Positions 23,091 through 34,264 of a DNA stretch of 64,000 bases are shown here, piece by piece. The number at the start of each line of letters is the position of its first letter. Within the stretch, counting starts at the first letter, position 1. The DNA lies in the NCBI RefSeq assembly GCF_005239225.2, contig NC_133300.1, forward strand, positions 20,325,584 to 20,389,583, written 5' to 3'. The notes beneath the pieces were generated by a model. It was not told where the DNA came from. It was given only the letters and a program-made list of their open reading frames with translations, and did no database searches. Origin of the DNA: Populus alba (lineage: Eukaryota; Streptophyta; Magnoliopsida; Malpighiales; Salicaceae). The translations under genes and the position numbers were made by a program.

Positions 23091-23726
23091 ATGGGCATTT
23101 AGCTTTTCTTTGTAATAATGGGTGACGCTGTACATTTACTTGTTAGACGGAGCCGGGAGGGAAGATGTTTTGGACGCGTGCTGCTGATTAGTCAATGAAG
23201 TCAATTTGGACGCGTGGATACTTTACGGTGGGGTCTTGTTTTGTGAAACTTTCGGCAATTACTGGGAATGTGGACTTTGCATTTTAGTGATTCCTTGGTG
23301 TGAAAAGTGGATACTGTGGGCGGCCATGATATTAACATATATCCCTGTTTTCCAAGCCACAATTTCAATTGATATCAAATATAATGTATCAAATAAGTTA
23401 ATAATGTATTTAATTTATTAATTATTATTTTCCCTCCTCAACTTGGTACATAAATTAAGATTAAGTAGATAACACGTAGGGTGGATTCATAGCTTCTTGG
23501 TCAACTACTCAAAAAACAATTAAGGATCGCTAATATAATTAAGAAAAGAAAAGAAAGAGAACAGGGGAACCAATTAAACAAGCGATCCATGGAGGTTGGA
23601 GCCATTTTACATTTTAATTAAGAAGACTCAACGACTTCTCCTCTCCACTCAGAAAAGAAAGCAGCACTCCACTCTTATCTCAATCATTTCTTCCTATCAA
23701 ACACTTCTCCCCTCACTCAAAAAAAT
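23091..23726 (+). promoter_or_regulatory. Promoter and 5' UTR of the CNL at 23727
   Basis: The 23091-23400 part recurs at 38735-39010 and, shortened, at 33800-33975, 36030-36235 and 41490-41580, always on the 5' side of CNL sequence. The 5' UTR from agaagactcaacgacttctc (about 23624) to the ATG is conserved in front of the CNLs at 42190 and 55506. Two AGTCAA motifs (TTGACT on the other strand, a WRKY W-box core) lie at 23190-23195 and 23199-23204, and GGTCAA (TTGACC) at about 23500. Regulation by WRKY factors is an inference. Confidence 0.6.
23190..23204 (-). promoter_or_regulatory. Paired W-box-like motifs
   Basis: agtcaatgaagtcaa contains two TTGACT cores on the minus strand, nine bases apart. 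The same pair is kept at 33958-33972, while the copy at 38860-38880 has one core mutated (agtcga). Confidence 0.45.
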
Positions 23727-26255
23727 ATGGCAGAAGCTTTTGCTGCCGAGATTGCAAAATCCCTTCTAGGGAAGTTAGGCTCTTTCGCTGGTCAAGAATT
23801 TCGTTTGGCATGGGGACTTGAAGATGACCTTGCACGTCTTGAAGAGAGATTGAAAGCCATCAACGCGGTGCTGTCCGATGCTGAGAAGCAACAATCAAAG
23901 AATGACAGGATTCGGCTCTGGCTCCATATGCTCAGAGAAGTCTTGTATGATGCAGAGGACGTGCTGGACGAAATGGAGTGTGAAACTTTGCGAAGAGAGG
24001 TGGTGAAAACAACAGGGAGCACCAGCAGAAAGGTACGGCGCTTCTTTACAAGTTCTAATATGATTCCATTCCGTTTAAAAATGGGTCATAAGATAAAGAA
24101 GATCATAGAAAGACTAGCTCAGATTTCATCTCTTAGGTCTGAGTTCAACCTCAGCGAGCAGGCTATTGATTGTAGCCATGTCTTGCATGAGGAAACAGAG
24201 ATGAACCGATCCTTTGAGAGCTTTTCCGGTCTTATCGGAAGAGATAAAGACAGAGAACGCATCATCAACCTTTTAAGAGCACCTATAAAGGTTGGTGATG
24301 CACATCCCCTTGTCCTTCCAATAGTAGGAATGGGAGGCTTGGGGAAGACATCTCTTGCCAAATCGGTGTGTGATGCTGAAAATGTAAGAAGTCATTTTGA
24401 TCTGAAGATGGAGGCATGTGTTTCAGATGATTTTTCCTTGAAACTAGTGATACAAAAAATCATTAAATCTGCAACTGGGGAAAGATGTGCGGATTTGGAT
24501 GAGGGTGAGCTTAATAAAAAACTTGAAGATATTATGAAGGGTAAGAAATACTTGCTTCTTTTGGATGATGTATGGAATGATGAAGCTCAAAAATGGTTGT
24601 TGTTGAAGCCTTTGTTATCAAAAGGTGCTGATGGAAGTAAGATTATAGTAACTACCCGTAGTCGACGTGTTGCTGAGATTATGGGTACTGATGCTGCGCA
24701 CAACCTAAGTTTTCTTGGTCAAGAGGACTGTCTGTCGTTGTTTTACAAGTGTGCATTCAAGGAAGGGCAAATGGAGTTGAATCCAAATTTGGTTGGAGTT
24801 GGGAAAGAAATAGTGGAGAAATGCAAGCAAGTTCCTCTGGCAGTGATTAACTTGGGGACTCAACTGTATGGTAAGACTGATGAAAAAGAGTGGAAATCGG
24901 TGAGAGACAGTGAGAAGTGGGAAGAAGAGGGAGATGGCATTTTACCTGCCTTGAAAATAAGCTATCAAAGACTGCCGACTCACTTGAAAAGATGCTTTCT
25001 TTATTGTTCTGTTTTTCCAAAAGATTACTTGTTCCGAGATCTCTTAATGGTGCAATTTTGGATGGCACATGGGCTCATTCTTCAATCATCAAATCCAAAT
25101 GAGAAGTTGGAAGATGTTGGCTTGCGTTATGTGCGCCAGTTGATCTCAAGATGTTTCTTCCAAGATTATGAGGATTTCAATTATGTAGCTGCCTTTAAGA
25201 TGCATGATTTAATGCATGATCTTGCATCATCATTGGCTCAAAATGAGTTTTCAATCATAAGCTCTCAAAACCACCAAATTTCCAAAACGACCCGTCATTT
25301 GTCAGTTCTTGACTCTGATTCATTTTTCCATCAAACTCTCTCCAAGTTCCCAAACAACTTCCATCAAGTGCGGTCAATAGTCTTTGCAGATAGTATAGTG
25401 GGGCCTACATGCAAAACAAACTTTGAGAAATGTTTGTTAGAATTTAAGCATTTGCGGTCTTTGGAATTAATGGATGTTTCTGAATTTGATTCTTTTCCGG
25501 AGAGGATTGGCGCCTTGAAACATTTGAGATATATCGATTTTGGGAACACAAAAATAAAAAGACTCCCAAAATCTTTTTTCAAATTGCAAAACTTGCAAGC
25601 TATGGTTACAGGTTTTGAATTAGAAGAGCTGCCCAAAGATGTGAGGTACATGACCAGCCTTAGATTTTTAGATCTAACTACTCAGCAAAAGCGGTTGCCA
25701 GAAGGAGGGATTGGGTGTTTGGAGTGTCTTCAAACTTTATTCATTGGTTATTGTAAAAATCTAGAAAATTTGTGCGAAGATATGCAAGGTCTTAGAAGTC
25801 TTCAAAAATTGTTTATTCTTGGATGTGATAGCTTGATTTCTCTGCCAAAAAGCATAAAATGCCTAACTACTCTGGAAGAATTATTTATTATGAACTGTGA
25901 TGAGCTTGATTTGATGACGATAGAAGAAAAGAATGAGGAAAAAATTCAACCTCTTTCCCTTTCCCTTCGTATTGTAATGTTTGGCAACTTACCATCAACT
26001 ATTGCTTTACCAGAACAGTTTCTTCAAGGATCTGCAGAATCCTTACAAACATTTCTCATCAAAGAATGTCCAAGCATTGGAGAAATGCCAGAGTGCATCA
26101 GCAATTTAAAAAAACTTCAAAATCTTGAGATCAATGATTGTCCAAGGTTGAGCAAAAGGTGCCGAAGGGAAACAGGAGAAGATTGGCCCAAGATCAAACA
26201 TATCCCTATAATCAAGGTTGACGATGATGACAATGGTGAAGAAACATCTGATTAG
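23727..26255 (+). CDS. Intact CC-NB-ARC-LRR disease resistance protein (NLR2)
   Basis: One exon encodes 842 residues. Residues 1-165 form an Rx-type coiled coil with the EDVID-like YDAEDVLDE (74-82). The NB-ARC domain has P-loop GMGGLGKTS (201-209), kinase 2 LLLLDDVW (276-283), RNBS-B GSKIIVTTR (303-311), a GLPL variant QVPLA (368-372), RNBS-D CFLYCSVFP (423-431) and MHD (492-494). Leucine-rich repeats follow to about 800, then an acidic tail. All nucleotide-binding motifs are intact. It belongs to the RGA2/RGA4-like CNL group: intracellular immune receptors that exchange ADP for ATP on pathogen perception and trigger cell death; the recognised effector is unknown. The ATG is the first in frame, in an A-rich context after a conserved 5' UTR. 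The stop TAG directly abuts a 3' UTR intron donor. Confidence 0.96.
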   Translation: MAEAFAAEIAKSLLGKLGSFAGQEFRLAWGLEDDLARLEERLKAINAVLSDAEKQQSKNDRIRLWLHMLREVLYDAEDVLDEMECETLRREVVKTTGSTSRKVRRFFTSSNMIPFRLKMGHKIKKIIERLAQISSLRSEFNLSEQAIDCSHVLHEETEMNRSFESFSGLIGRDKDRERIINLLRAPIKVGDAHPLVLPIVGMGGLGKTSLAKSVCDAENVRSHFDLKMEACVSDDFSLKLVIQKIIKSATGERCADLDEGELNKKLEDIMKGKKYLLLLDDVWNDEAQKWLLLKPLLSKGADGSKIIVTTRSRRVAEIMGTDAAHNLSFLGQEDCLSLFYKCAFKEGQMELNPNLVGVGKEIVEKCKQVPLAVINLGTQLYGKTDEKEWKSVRDSEKWEEEGDGILPALKISYQRLPTHLKRCFLYCSVFPKDYLFRDLLMVQFWMAHGLILQSSNPNEKLEDVGLRYVRQLISRCFFQDYEDFNYVAAFKMHDLMHDLASSLAQNEFSIISSQNHQISKTTRHLSVLDSDSFFHQTLSKFPNNFHQVRSIVFADSIVGPTCKTNFEKCLLEFKHLRSLELMDVSEFDSFPERIGALKHLRYIDFGNTKIKRLPKSFFKLQNLQAMVTGFELEELPKDVRYMTSLRFLDLTTQQKRLPEGGIGCLECLQTLFIGYCKNLENLCEDMQGLRSLQKLFILGCDSLISLPKSIKCLTTLEELFIMNCDELDLMTIEEKNEEKIQPLSLSLRIVMFGNLPSTIALPEQFLQGSAESLQTFLIKECPSIGEMPECISNLKKLQNLEINDCPRLSKRCRRETGEDWPKIKHIPIIKVDDDDNGEETSD

Positions 26256-26760
26256 GTACGGGTTATGAGTATTTAAATATATCATATTTAGTTTCATATT
26301 TTTATCCATTCTTCAATTCTTTTTTTCCTTTTAAATTCTTTTCAATGTTTATTTGACAAAACCTCTTGTGTTTTGGAGGGGCAGGTTCAAGCGGAACTCC
26401 ATCAGATTTAACCAGAGCAAAAGAACAAGACAAGGCATGTCGTGTCATGATAAAATGCAGAGTTAACTAATTCATCAAGCAATTTAAATTTCTTTGAGCT
26501 TAATACATTATTATTAAATTCTATTTTTGTCTAATTTCTTCAGGTTTACTACTGTGAGGGTCCTGTCGACTAAGATCTTCTTCAACAGTTTGTCACTTAC
26601 GAAGATCAGTTTAAGTCTCGGAGTGTCTGCAATGTGTAATTTCCTTGGCTAGCTGTGTGTGATGATTTGTCATCAATAAATTTATAAACATTTGGTTGTT
26701 CTGAATTATTGGCTTGCCTCTTTATTTTATTCAACTTATCTTATTTAAAATATTGTTAAT
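26256..26760 (+). other. 3' UTR of NLR2 with two introns
   Basis: Intron 1 is 26256-26384 (GTACGG...GGGCAG), starting right after the stop. A 50-nt exon (26385-26434) follows. Intron 2 runs from 26435 to 26543 (TTCTTCAG end) and its donor reads GCATGT where the paralogues have GTATGT. The last exon carries AATAAA at 26675-26680. The introns are inferred from conserved splice signals in paralogues. Confidence 0.65.
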
Positions 26761-27332
26761 TTTATGAAGTTAATTTTATTATTATTACTATTTTTAATTT
26801 ATGTGTTAATTTGTGATTTAGTGAATAAATTAAAGTTTTGATTTTGACTGAATTTAATTAATTAAATTCGCAAAGAGGGTATTGAAATCATGTAGAAAAT
26901 GAAGGATTTTATGTGAAAGCCAGGCAGTTTTTTTTATTTGCTTGTGCACGTTTGTTTATTTTCGATTTTGAAGAATTTATGTATGTTTCGTAGGCTAATT
27001 TTTTGGATTAGGTATAATGTAGATATGATGGATCTATCTTGCTTCTTATGCTGAACCTATGATATTTCAGTGATTTGATTCTTCCAATAAAGTCGACGAT
27101 TACATTAGGAGAATCTCTATGGTGTTCTCTGATGAATGTGAAACATCCCCTTCCCATACCTTCTTTATAATGTTAGAAAATTTTCTAGTTTTTAGAAACT
27201 TCATGGATGCTTCTGATAGATGACTTGATATATTTCTGTTTCTTATATTTCTATGTACCTATTATTAAAATATTTCTCAAATTAATCTCCCATTATTGAA
27301 GTTAACCTAACTCTAATTACATCTTCATTCAA
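26761..27332. other. Intergenic spacer
   Basis: 26770-26880 (ttaatttatgtgttaatttgtg, gaatttaattaattaaat) recurs at 37415-37500 and 45945-46020. No gene seen in the remainder. Confidence 0.55.
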
Positions 27333-27708
27333 AATTATCATATTAATATTATCACTACTACACTGCCACCACAATCGCAACCACCATCATCACTAAGATC
27401 ACCACGGCCACTACAGGCATTCATTTCAGTTATCACAAAATTATTATTACATTAAGAAAATGTCTTTTATTATCTTATTAATTAATCAAAAATTAAAATT
27501 TTAATACCAAATATATGTGAAGATTAGCCTCAAAGTACTAGATTTTATCCACTAAACTACTCAAAGAAGACATACATCAATGATAAAACCCAATAATCTG
27601 CAGATTAATGGAAGCAAAGTGTGAGGTAAGCAATATATATAGAGAAAAACAAATGCATATTTTGAATAAGTTAAAATTAACTTTACAAATCCATAAAAAG
27701 GAAAAAAA
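27333..27708. repeat. Copy of DJ-1 intron-2 segment fused to a CNL
   Basis: Near-identical to 16707-17085. Its right edge lies eight or nine bases before CNL homology starts, at the second glycine pair of the P-loop. It replaces the whole coiled coil and promoter of the CNL that follows. Confidence 0.9.
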
Positions 27709-29639
27709 AATTTGATGGAGGCTTGGGGAAGACATCTCTTGCCAAATCGGTGTGTGATGCTGAGAATGTGAAAAGTCATTTTGATCTGAATATGGAGGTA
27801 TGTGTTTCAGATGATTTTTCCTTGAAACAAGTGATACAAAAGATTATTAAATCTGCAACTGGGGAAAGATGTGCGGATTTGGATGGGGGTGAACTTGAAA
27901 AAAAACTTGAAGCTATTCTGAATGGTAGGAAATACTTGCATCTTTTGGATGATGTATGGAATGAAGAAGCTCAAAAATGGTTGTTGTTGAAGCCTTTGTT
28001 ATCAAAAGGTGCTGGTGGAAGTAAGATTATAGTAACTACCCGTAGTCAACGTGTTGCTGAGATTATGGGTACTGTTCCTGCGTACAACCTAAGTCTTCTT
28101 GGTCAGGAGGACTGTCTGTCGTTGTTTTACAAGTGTGCATTCAAGGATGGGCAAATGGAGTTGTATCCAAATTTGGTTGCAATTGGGAAAGAAATAGTGG
28201 CGAAATGCAAGCAAGTTCCTCTGGCAGTGATTAACATGGGGAATCAACTGTATGGTAAGACTGAAGAAAAAGAGTGGGAATCGGTGAGAGACAGTGAGAA
28301 GTGGGAAGAAGAGGGAGATGGCATTTTACCTGCCTTGAAAATAAGCTATCAAAGACTGCCGACTCACTTGAAAAGATGCTTTCTTTATTGTTCTGTTTTT
28401 CCAAAAGATTACTTGTTCCGAGATCTCTTAATGGTGCAATTTTGGATGGCACATGGGCTCATTCTTCAAACATCAAATCCAAATGAGAAGTTGGAAGATG
28501 TTGGCTTGCGTTATGTGCGCGAGTTGATCTCAAGATGTTTCTACCAAGATTATGACGATTTCACTTATGTAGCTATCTTTAAGATGCATGATTTAATGCA
28601 TGATCTTGCATCATCATTGGCTCAAAATGAGTTTTCAATCATAAGCTCTCAAAACCATCAAATTTCCAAAACGACCCGTCATTTTTCAGTTACCGACTCT
28701 GATTCATTTTTTCATCAAACTCTCCCCAAGTTCCCAAACAACTTCCATCAAGTGCGGTCAATAGTCTTTGCAGATAGTATAGCGGGGCCTACATGCAAAA
28801 TAGACTTTGAGAAATGTTTGTTAGAATTCAAGCATTTGCGGTCTTTAGAATTAATGGATGATTCTGAATTTGAGGCTTTTCCGGAGAGGATTGACGCCTT
28901 AAAACATTTGAGATATACCCATTTTGGGGGCAACGCAAAAATAAAAAGACTCCCAAAATCTATTTTCAAATTGCAAAACTTGCAAGCTCTGGCTGTAGGT
29001 TTTGGATTAGAAGAGCTGCCTAAAGATGTGAGGTACATGATCAACCTTAGATTTTTATTTGTAGTTACTAAGCAGAAGCGGTTGCCAGAAGGTGGGATTG
29101 GGTGTTTGGAGTGTCTTCAAACTTTATTCATTGTTGGGTGTGAAAATCTAGAAAATTTGTGCGAAGATATGCAAGGTCTTAAAAGTCTTCGAAAATTGGT
29201 TATTGGTGGATGTGATAGCTTGATTTCTCTGCCAAGAAGCATAAAATGCCTAACTACTCTGGAAGAATTATTTATTATAAAGTGTAAAAAGCTTGATTTG
29301 ATGACAATAGAAGAAGAGAAAGAGAAAAAAATTCAACCTCTTTCCCTTTCCCTTCGTATTATAATATTTGCAGCGTTACCAGCAACTTTTGCTTTACCAG
29401 AACAACTTCTTCAAGGATCTGCAGAATCCTTTCAAACATTTATCATCAAAGACTGTCCAAACATTAAAGAAATGCCAAATTGCATCAATTTAAAAAAACT
29501 TCAAAATCTTAAGATCAGTGATTGTTCAAGTTTGAGCAAATGGTGCCGAAGGGGAACAGGAGAAGATTGGCTAAAGATCAAAAATATTCGTAAAATTATG
29601 GTTGACGATGATGACAGTGGTGAAGAAACATCTGATTAG
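27681..29639 (+). pseudogene. 5'-truncated CNL, open from the P-loop onward (NLR3)
   Basis: The frame is open from after a TAA at 27678-27680 to a TAG at 29637-29639. CNL homology starts at GGLGKTS (about 27717) and includes kinase 2 (LHLLDDVWNEE), RNBS-B, RNBS-D, MHDLMHDLA and the full LRR and acidic tail. There is no coiled coil, no promoter and no in-frame ATG before 27792, which lies past the P-loop; the codon at 27723 is TTG. An ATG at 27715 is in another frame and stops after about 19 codons. The rest of the gene shows no frameshift or stop, so truncation is recent or the frame is used through an upstream exon not recognisable here. The upstream DNA is DJ-1 intron sequence. Confidence 0.88.
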
Positions 29640-30130
29640 GTATGGGTTATGAGTATTTAAATCTATCATATTTAGTTTCACAATTTTTATCCATTCTTCA
29701 ATTCCTTGTTTTTCATTTAAATTCTTTTCCCCGAAAAGAAAATGCAATGTTTATTTGACAAAACCTCTTGTGTTTTGGAGGGGCAGGTTCAAGTGGAACT
29801 CCATCAGATTTAACTAGAGAGCAAAAGAACAAGACAAGTTATGTCATGATAAAATGCAAAGTTGACTAATTCATTCAGCAATTTAAATTTCTTTGAACTT
29901 CATGCATCATTATTAAATTCTATGTTTTGTCTAATTTCTTCAAGTTTACTACTGTGAAGGCCCTGTCGGCCAAGATTTTCCACGACAGTTAAGTCTCTTG
30001 CAAAGATTAGCTGAAGGCTCGGAGTGTCTGCTTTGTGTAACTTCCCCTGTCTTAATTTTCTTGGCTAGCTGTGTGTGATGATTTGTCATTAATAAATTGA
30101 TAAACATTTGGTTGTTCTGAATTATTGGCT
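29640..30130 (+). other. 3' UTR of NLR3
   Basis: Intron 1 spans 29640-29786 (GTATGG...GGGCAG). The second donor is degraded (acaagttatg). The last exon resembles the other copies and has ATTAATAAATTG near 30090-30100. Confidence 0.6.
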
Positions 30131-31640
30131 TGTCTCTTTATTTTATTCAACTTATCTTATTTAAAATATTGTGTGTGATCATTTAAATAATTATGCTTAA
30201 CATATAAACTCGTCCTTCTAAACAAACTAGAAAGCTGAAGTTGGGAGGAGAAGGACATCATTTCAAACTTACTGCATTGTCTCGTTCATGAGTTTCAAAG
30301 ATCATAACGAAGAGACATCCATTTCCGCTCCCTTCAAGAACATCTACTCTTTCTTTATATGTGAATAATGCATGGGAACATGCTGTTGCTCTAAACTCTA
30401 AGGGTCTGCATGACTAGCTAGCTATCATGCTGAGTAGATTTTCTATTCCAAAAAGAAAAACGAAAATCAAAGAAACTTGGGTCATGCAAGCTTAATGTTA
30501 TTATTAATATTATAAATATTACTTTTGGGCCAGGCGTTGCAGCCAAACCCAAGACTCTTGAGTATAAATTTACAAAAAGACCTAACACTTTTAAATCTTA
30601 GCTTTTATATATATATATATATATATTTTTTGAATGCAAAAAAAATTGACCCACGGCATCGTGCGGGTCATGTAACTTGTAATATACTAAAATTGTGAAT
30701 AGATCCATTTATTTTATAAAGTTTAATAATATTTGTTTTTTTTAAATTATTTTTTTAACTATATAAGAAAAAAATAAATGTTAATAAAATCAAGTTCAAT
30801 TTAAAAAAAAATACTTCATCAAACTTGTAGACTAAGGCAACATGTTGTATATTTTAATCTATTTATTTTTTTAATAAGATCTAAATGCAAATTTTGTGAT
30901 TGTTTTTCATTAATAGCAGGACTTTCTATTCTATTTTTCTATCATATTTTTAAATCTAATTTTTAACCTAAAAATATTAATTAGAATCATTACTATCATA
31001 ATTAAAAACTCTTGAGAAAGTACATAAGATAGGATAGGTCATGATTATCTTTGATCTCTGATGCATCTCAGGTTTTGAGAGAGACATCACTTGCTTTTAT
31101 GCTATTGTGCTTACTGCTTAGGAAGTTATAAGTAAAGGATAGATTATTTAGAAGATTTTTTCTGAAGTAAAAGATTTGATGACCATCATACATTCGTTCC
31201 TTCAATCACCACAAAGTAAGGATAAATTTTTATTTTTTTTTCTTTTTTTTTCTCCCTGACCATGCTCGAAAGAAAATATTTTAGGTCTAATTTGGGCCAT
31301 GGCCCAAACACTACTGGCCATAGTCTATTAAAACTCTTAAAAATCCATGAATCCAATATCCCAGCAAAACCTTGATAACTCTCACCGTTACCTTTTTTTT
31401 ATATGGTTTTGTTGTGTACAGTGTGTTTGAGAGTCTAATAATTATTATTTTTTAAAGTATATTTTTTAAAAAATATATTTAAAAAAATATTTTTTATTTT
31501 TAAATATTATTTTGATATCATTACATTAAAATAATAAGAAAATATTAATTTCAAATAAAATAAAAAATAAAAAAAATTAAATTGTTTTTTTTAAAAAAAT
31601 TTAAAGCACAAAAATAAACAAGATATAAGTAATCAAATAA
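30131..31640. other. Intergenic: CNL 3' flank and flank modules
   Basis: 30180-30480 matches the NLR1 downstream flank (7440-7640). 30608-30627 is a TA microsatellite. 30690-30850 holds one unit of the 400-bp AT-rich repeat. 31005-31420 repeats 18425-18850. 31420-31625 is a copy of the AT-rich dispersed repeat. No gene. Confidence 0.55.
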
Positions 31641-31899
31641 GTTAAGAACATATTGATTTGTTAAACAATATTTTCCCTCTTCAGCAGCTTGAGATTTGGG
31701 TATATAAATAAAGATTAAGTAATAACATCAAGGGTGGAATTATGGTTCCACGCTAATTTAATTTAAATTAAAATGATATAAAAAATCAAAACAAATTTAA
31801 TTTATAACAGTACATTAAAAAAAAAATAAGACAAATTTTATTTAAAGTAAAATAAATTAAAAAAATTAAAATTTCTAAAATATATATTTAAAATAAAAA

Positions 31900-32185
31900 A
31901 TAAACAAGTTATTACTATGCTCCGCAGCTGTAATGCACTCATCATAATAAATTGATTTGTAGGCAATAATTAACTCACTACATCACGAAAAAAACAACTG
32001 TTTGCTTTGTTTGGTATTTGCAAAAGTTAGGAAGGGTACCGGCTAAGCTCCTTTAATGAAATGGGTGCATTTAGTAAAAGCACATAAATTCCACCAAAAG
32101 AACTTTTAAAAATTAAAATAAATTTCAATGGTCAAAGATAAGGCTCCGTGCCAAAGACAATAATTCAAACACATATTACAAAACA
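31900..32185. repeat. CNL promoter module P1, one of five copies
   Basis: The module reads tgctccgcagctgtaatgca, caactgtttgctttg, ccggctaagctcctttaatg, attccaccaaaagaac, ccaaagacaataattcaaac. Other copies are at 19765-19975 (partial), 34395-35040, 40520-40990 and 55010-55380. The copies at 40520 and 55010 lie next to CNL relics or genes, so the module is the distal CNL promoter spread by duplication. Confidence 0.75.
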
Positions 32186-32639
32186 AATGCTTACAAAATT
32201 AAATATTAATTTAAAAATAAATATTTGTTTAATATGATTATTTTTAGAAAGCAAACAAAAATCAATAATGCAGTACATTTCTCAAAAAATCTAATATTAA
32301 ATAATAAAATTGGGAAGAAATAAATTAAAAAAACAAAAAAAAACATATCATATCGATGGTTAAACTTGTCAAACCTATAAATCGGGTAAGCCGGGCTAGT
32401 AAGTCAAACCAGTGAACTGAGTTATGGACTCCACTAGGATTATAAAAAAAATTAAAATCTATTTTTTATTTAACTATACAAATAACAAAAATAGATGATT
32501 ATAAAATCAAATACAATCTCAATACTGAGATGTTTTTTAGATTACGATAACCTCAAAAAAGGCAAAACGAAATCAATTATGAAACTAAATTTCCAATTAA
32601 TTTAGTATCTAAGGAGAAAAAAAAATTAATTTAAAAAAT

Positions 32640-33780
32640 TAAAACTTGTTAGACCCACAAACCAAGTCAATCAACCAAACATGTGAATAGACCCATGGAC
32701 TTTATAAAATTTAATAAAATAACTTTTTTTCTGAAACTATTTTTTTAACAATATGAGAAGAAAATAGACAATAAAAAAAATTAAGTTCAATTAAAAAAAA
32801 AAATACTCCACCAAATTCGTAAACCATGGCAACCGGGATTACCCTAACAAATCCTCAAACCATATTAACCTTATAGAAAAGTAAGATAAAAGAAAACAAA
32901 TTATGAAACTAAATTATTAACCATTTCAATATAATAAAATCAATAAAAACAAATTTGAAACAACAATCATGACAAAAATTCAAAAACATATAGAAAAAAA
33001 AAAAAATTGTGGGCTACTATTGTCATTCATAGTACAATGTGTGTAGGTGAACAAAGGTTCTCTCACACCCTTTAATTGTTTTTACTTTATAAAGTTTAAT
33101 AGCTTGACTTTTCTCTAAAACTATATTTTAACTATATGAGAAAAAAAATATAGACTATAAAAAAAGTTAAATTCAATTAAAAAAAAAAGACAATTCACCA
33201 AACTTAAAAACCAGAGCAACCTAATTTACCTTAGCAAACCTACAAATCACGTTAACCTCATATAAAAAAAATAAAAAGAAGCAAATTACGAAGCTAAATT
33301 CTTAACAATGTCGATTTAAAAAGACGAAATCAACAAAAATATATTTAAAAAAATCATAACAATAATTCAAAAAAACACCAAAAGAAAAAATAAAGCAAAA
33401 AAGTGTGGATTACTATTGTAATCCTCAGTGCAATTGGGAGAACAGTGGTTTCTCTTATATCCTTTAATTTTTAATACGTCATAAAGTTTGATAACATAAT
33501 TTTTCTCTAAAACTAATTTTTTTTTTAACAATATGAGAAAAAAATAGAATAAAAAAATCAAGTTTAATTATAAACCCGTCAAATCTATAAAATGAGACAA
33601 CATTTGCTACCTCGACAAACCTGCAAGTCATATTAACCTCATAGAAAGAAAAAAATAAAAGGAAAAGAAATTACAAAACTAAATTCTCAACCATCTTAAT
33701 ATTAAAAAAATAATTTTGAAAAAAATTATAAAAAAAAAAAAAAACAAAAAAACAAACCATATAAAAAAAATGTAAAAAAA
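32640..33780. repeat. Second array of the 400-bp AT-rich unit
   Basis: Landmarks (tttataaaatttaataaaat, tttataaagtttaatagctt, gtcataaagtttgataacat) occur at about 32703, 33084 and 33478, giving units near 390 bp. Overall this parallels 21950-23090, so a larger block including array and promoter module was duplicated. Confidence 0.8.
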
Positions 33781-33799
33781 CAACATTGTAACAGTAAAG

Positions 33800-33985
33800 T
33801 ACTTTTCCATGTCATTTAGCTTTTCTTTGTAATAAAACTAAAGGGACCTAGGTCCCTGTGTACATTTACTTGTATAAAACTAAAGGGACCTAGGTCCCTG
33901 TGTTTCATCATGTAGGCCGAACCTGTCAACAAGTGAGATGGAGGATGCCTGCTGATTAGTCAATGAAGTCAATTATATAAATACT
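33800..33985 (+). promoter_or_regulatory. CNL promoter module P2 copy without a gene
   Basis: It has the tgtacatttacttgtataaa, cctgtcaacaagtgagatgg and ctgctgattagtcaatgaag phrases of the NLR2 promoter, then a TATA-like tatataaata at 33974-33983. No CNL coding sequence follows. A further P2 copy lies at 36030-36235. Confidence 0.6.
33832..33905. repeat. Tandem pair carrying a 14-bp palindrome
   Basis: ataaaactaaagggacctag occurs twice, 42 bp apart. Each unit holds the perfect palindrome GGGACCTAGGTCCC (33843-33856 and 33885-33898). Other copies of this promoter module (36080, 38780, 41540) have single, imperfect versions. Confidence 0.85.
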
Positions 33986-34264
33986 CCATCACCTAAATGA
34001 AAAAAAGTCTCACTTCCCCATACAAAGAGCATCCCAAGTAGTCATTTCATAATTTACAACAACAAATATTGCAAGCAAACAACTATTTAGAACCGGATGG
34101 TTGGTTTAAACTGTTTTTTTTTTTTTAAATAATTAAAATTAATCGGTTTGAATTAGTTTTAGTTTGATTTTAATTTTTTTTAAAAAAAATTATTTTAATT
34201 TTTTTTTTATAAAAATCAAATCAAATCGAAAATAATTAATCTTAATTGGGAATGTGAAAATTGT

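Noticed and set aside
24119..25651. Minus-strand frames over the CNL genes
   Set aside because: The same shadow frames appear in every CNL copy because the coding sequence is conserved; no independent signal.
27715..27771. ATG just before the NLR3 P-loop as its start codon
   Set aside because: It is in another frame and meets a stop after about 19 codons.
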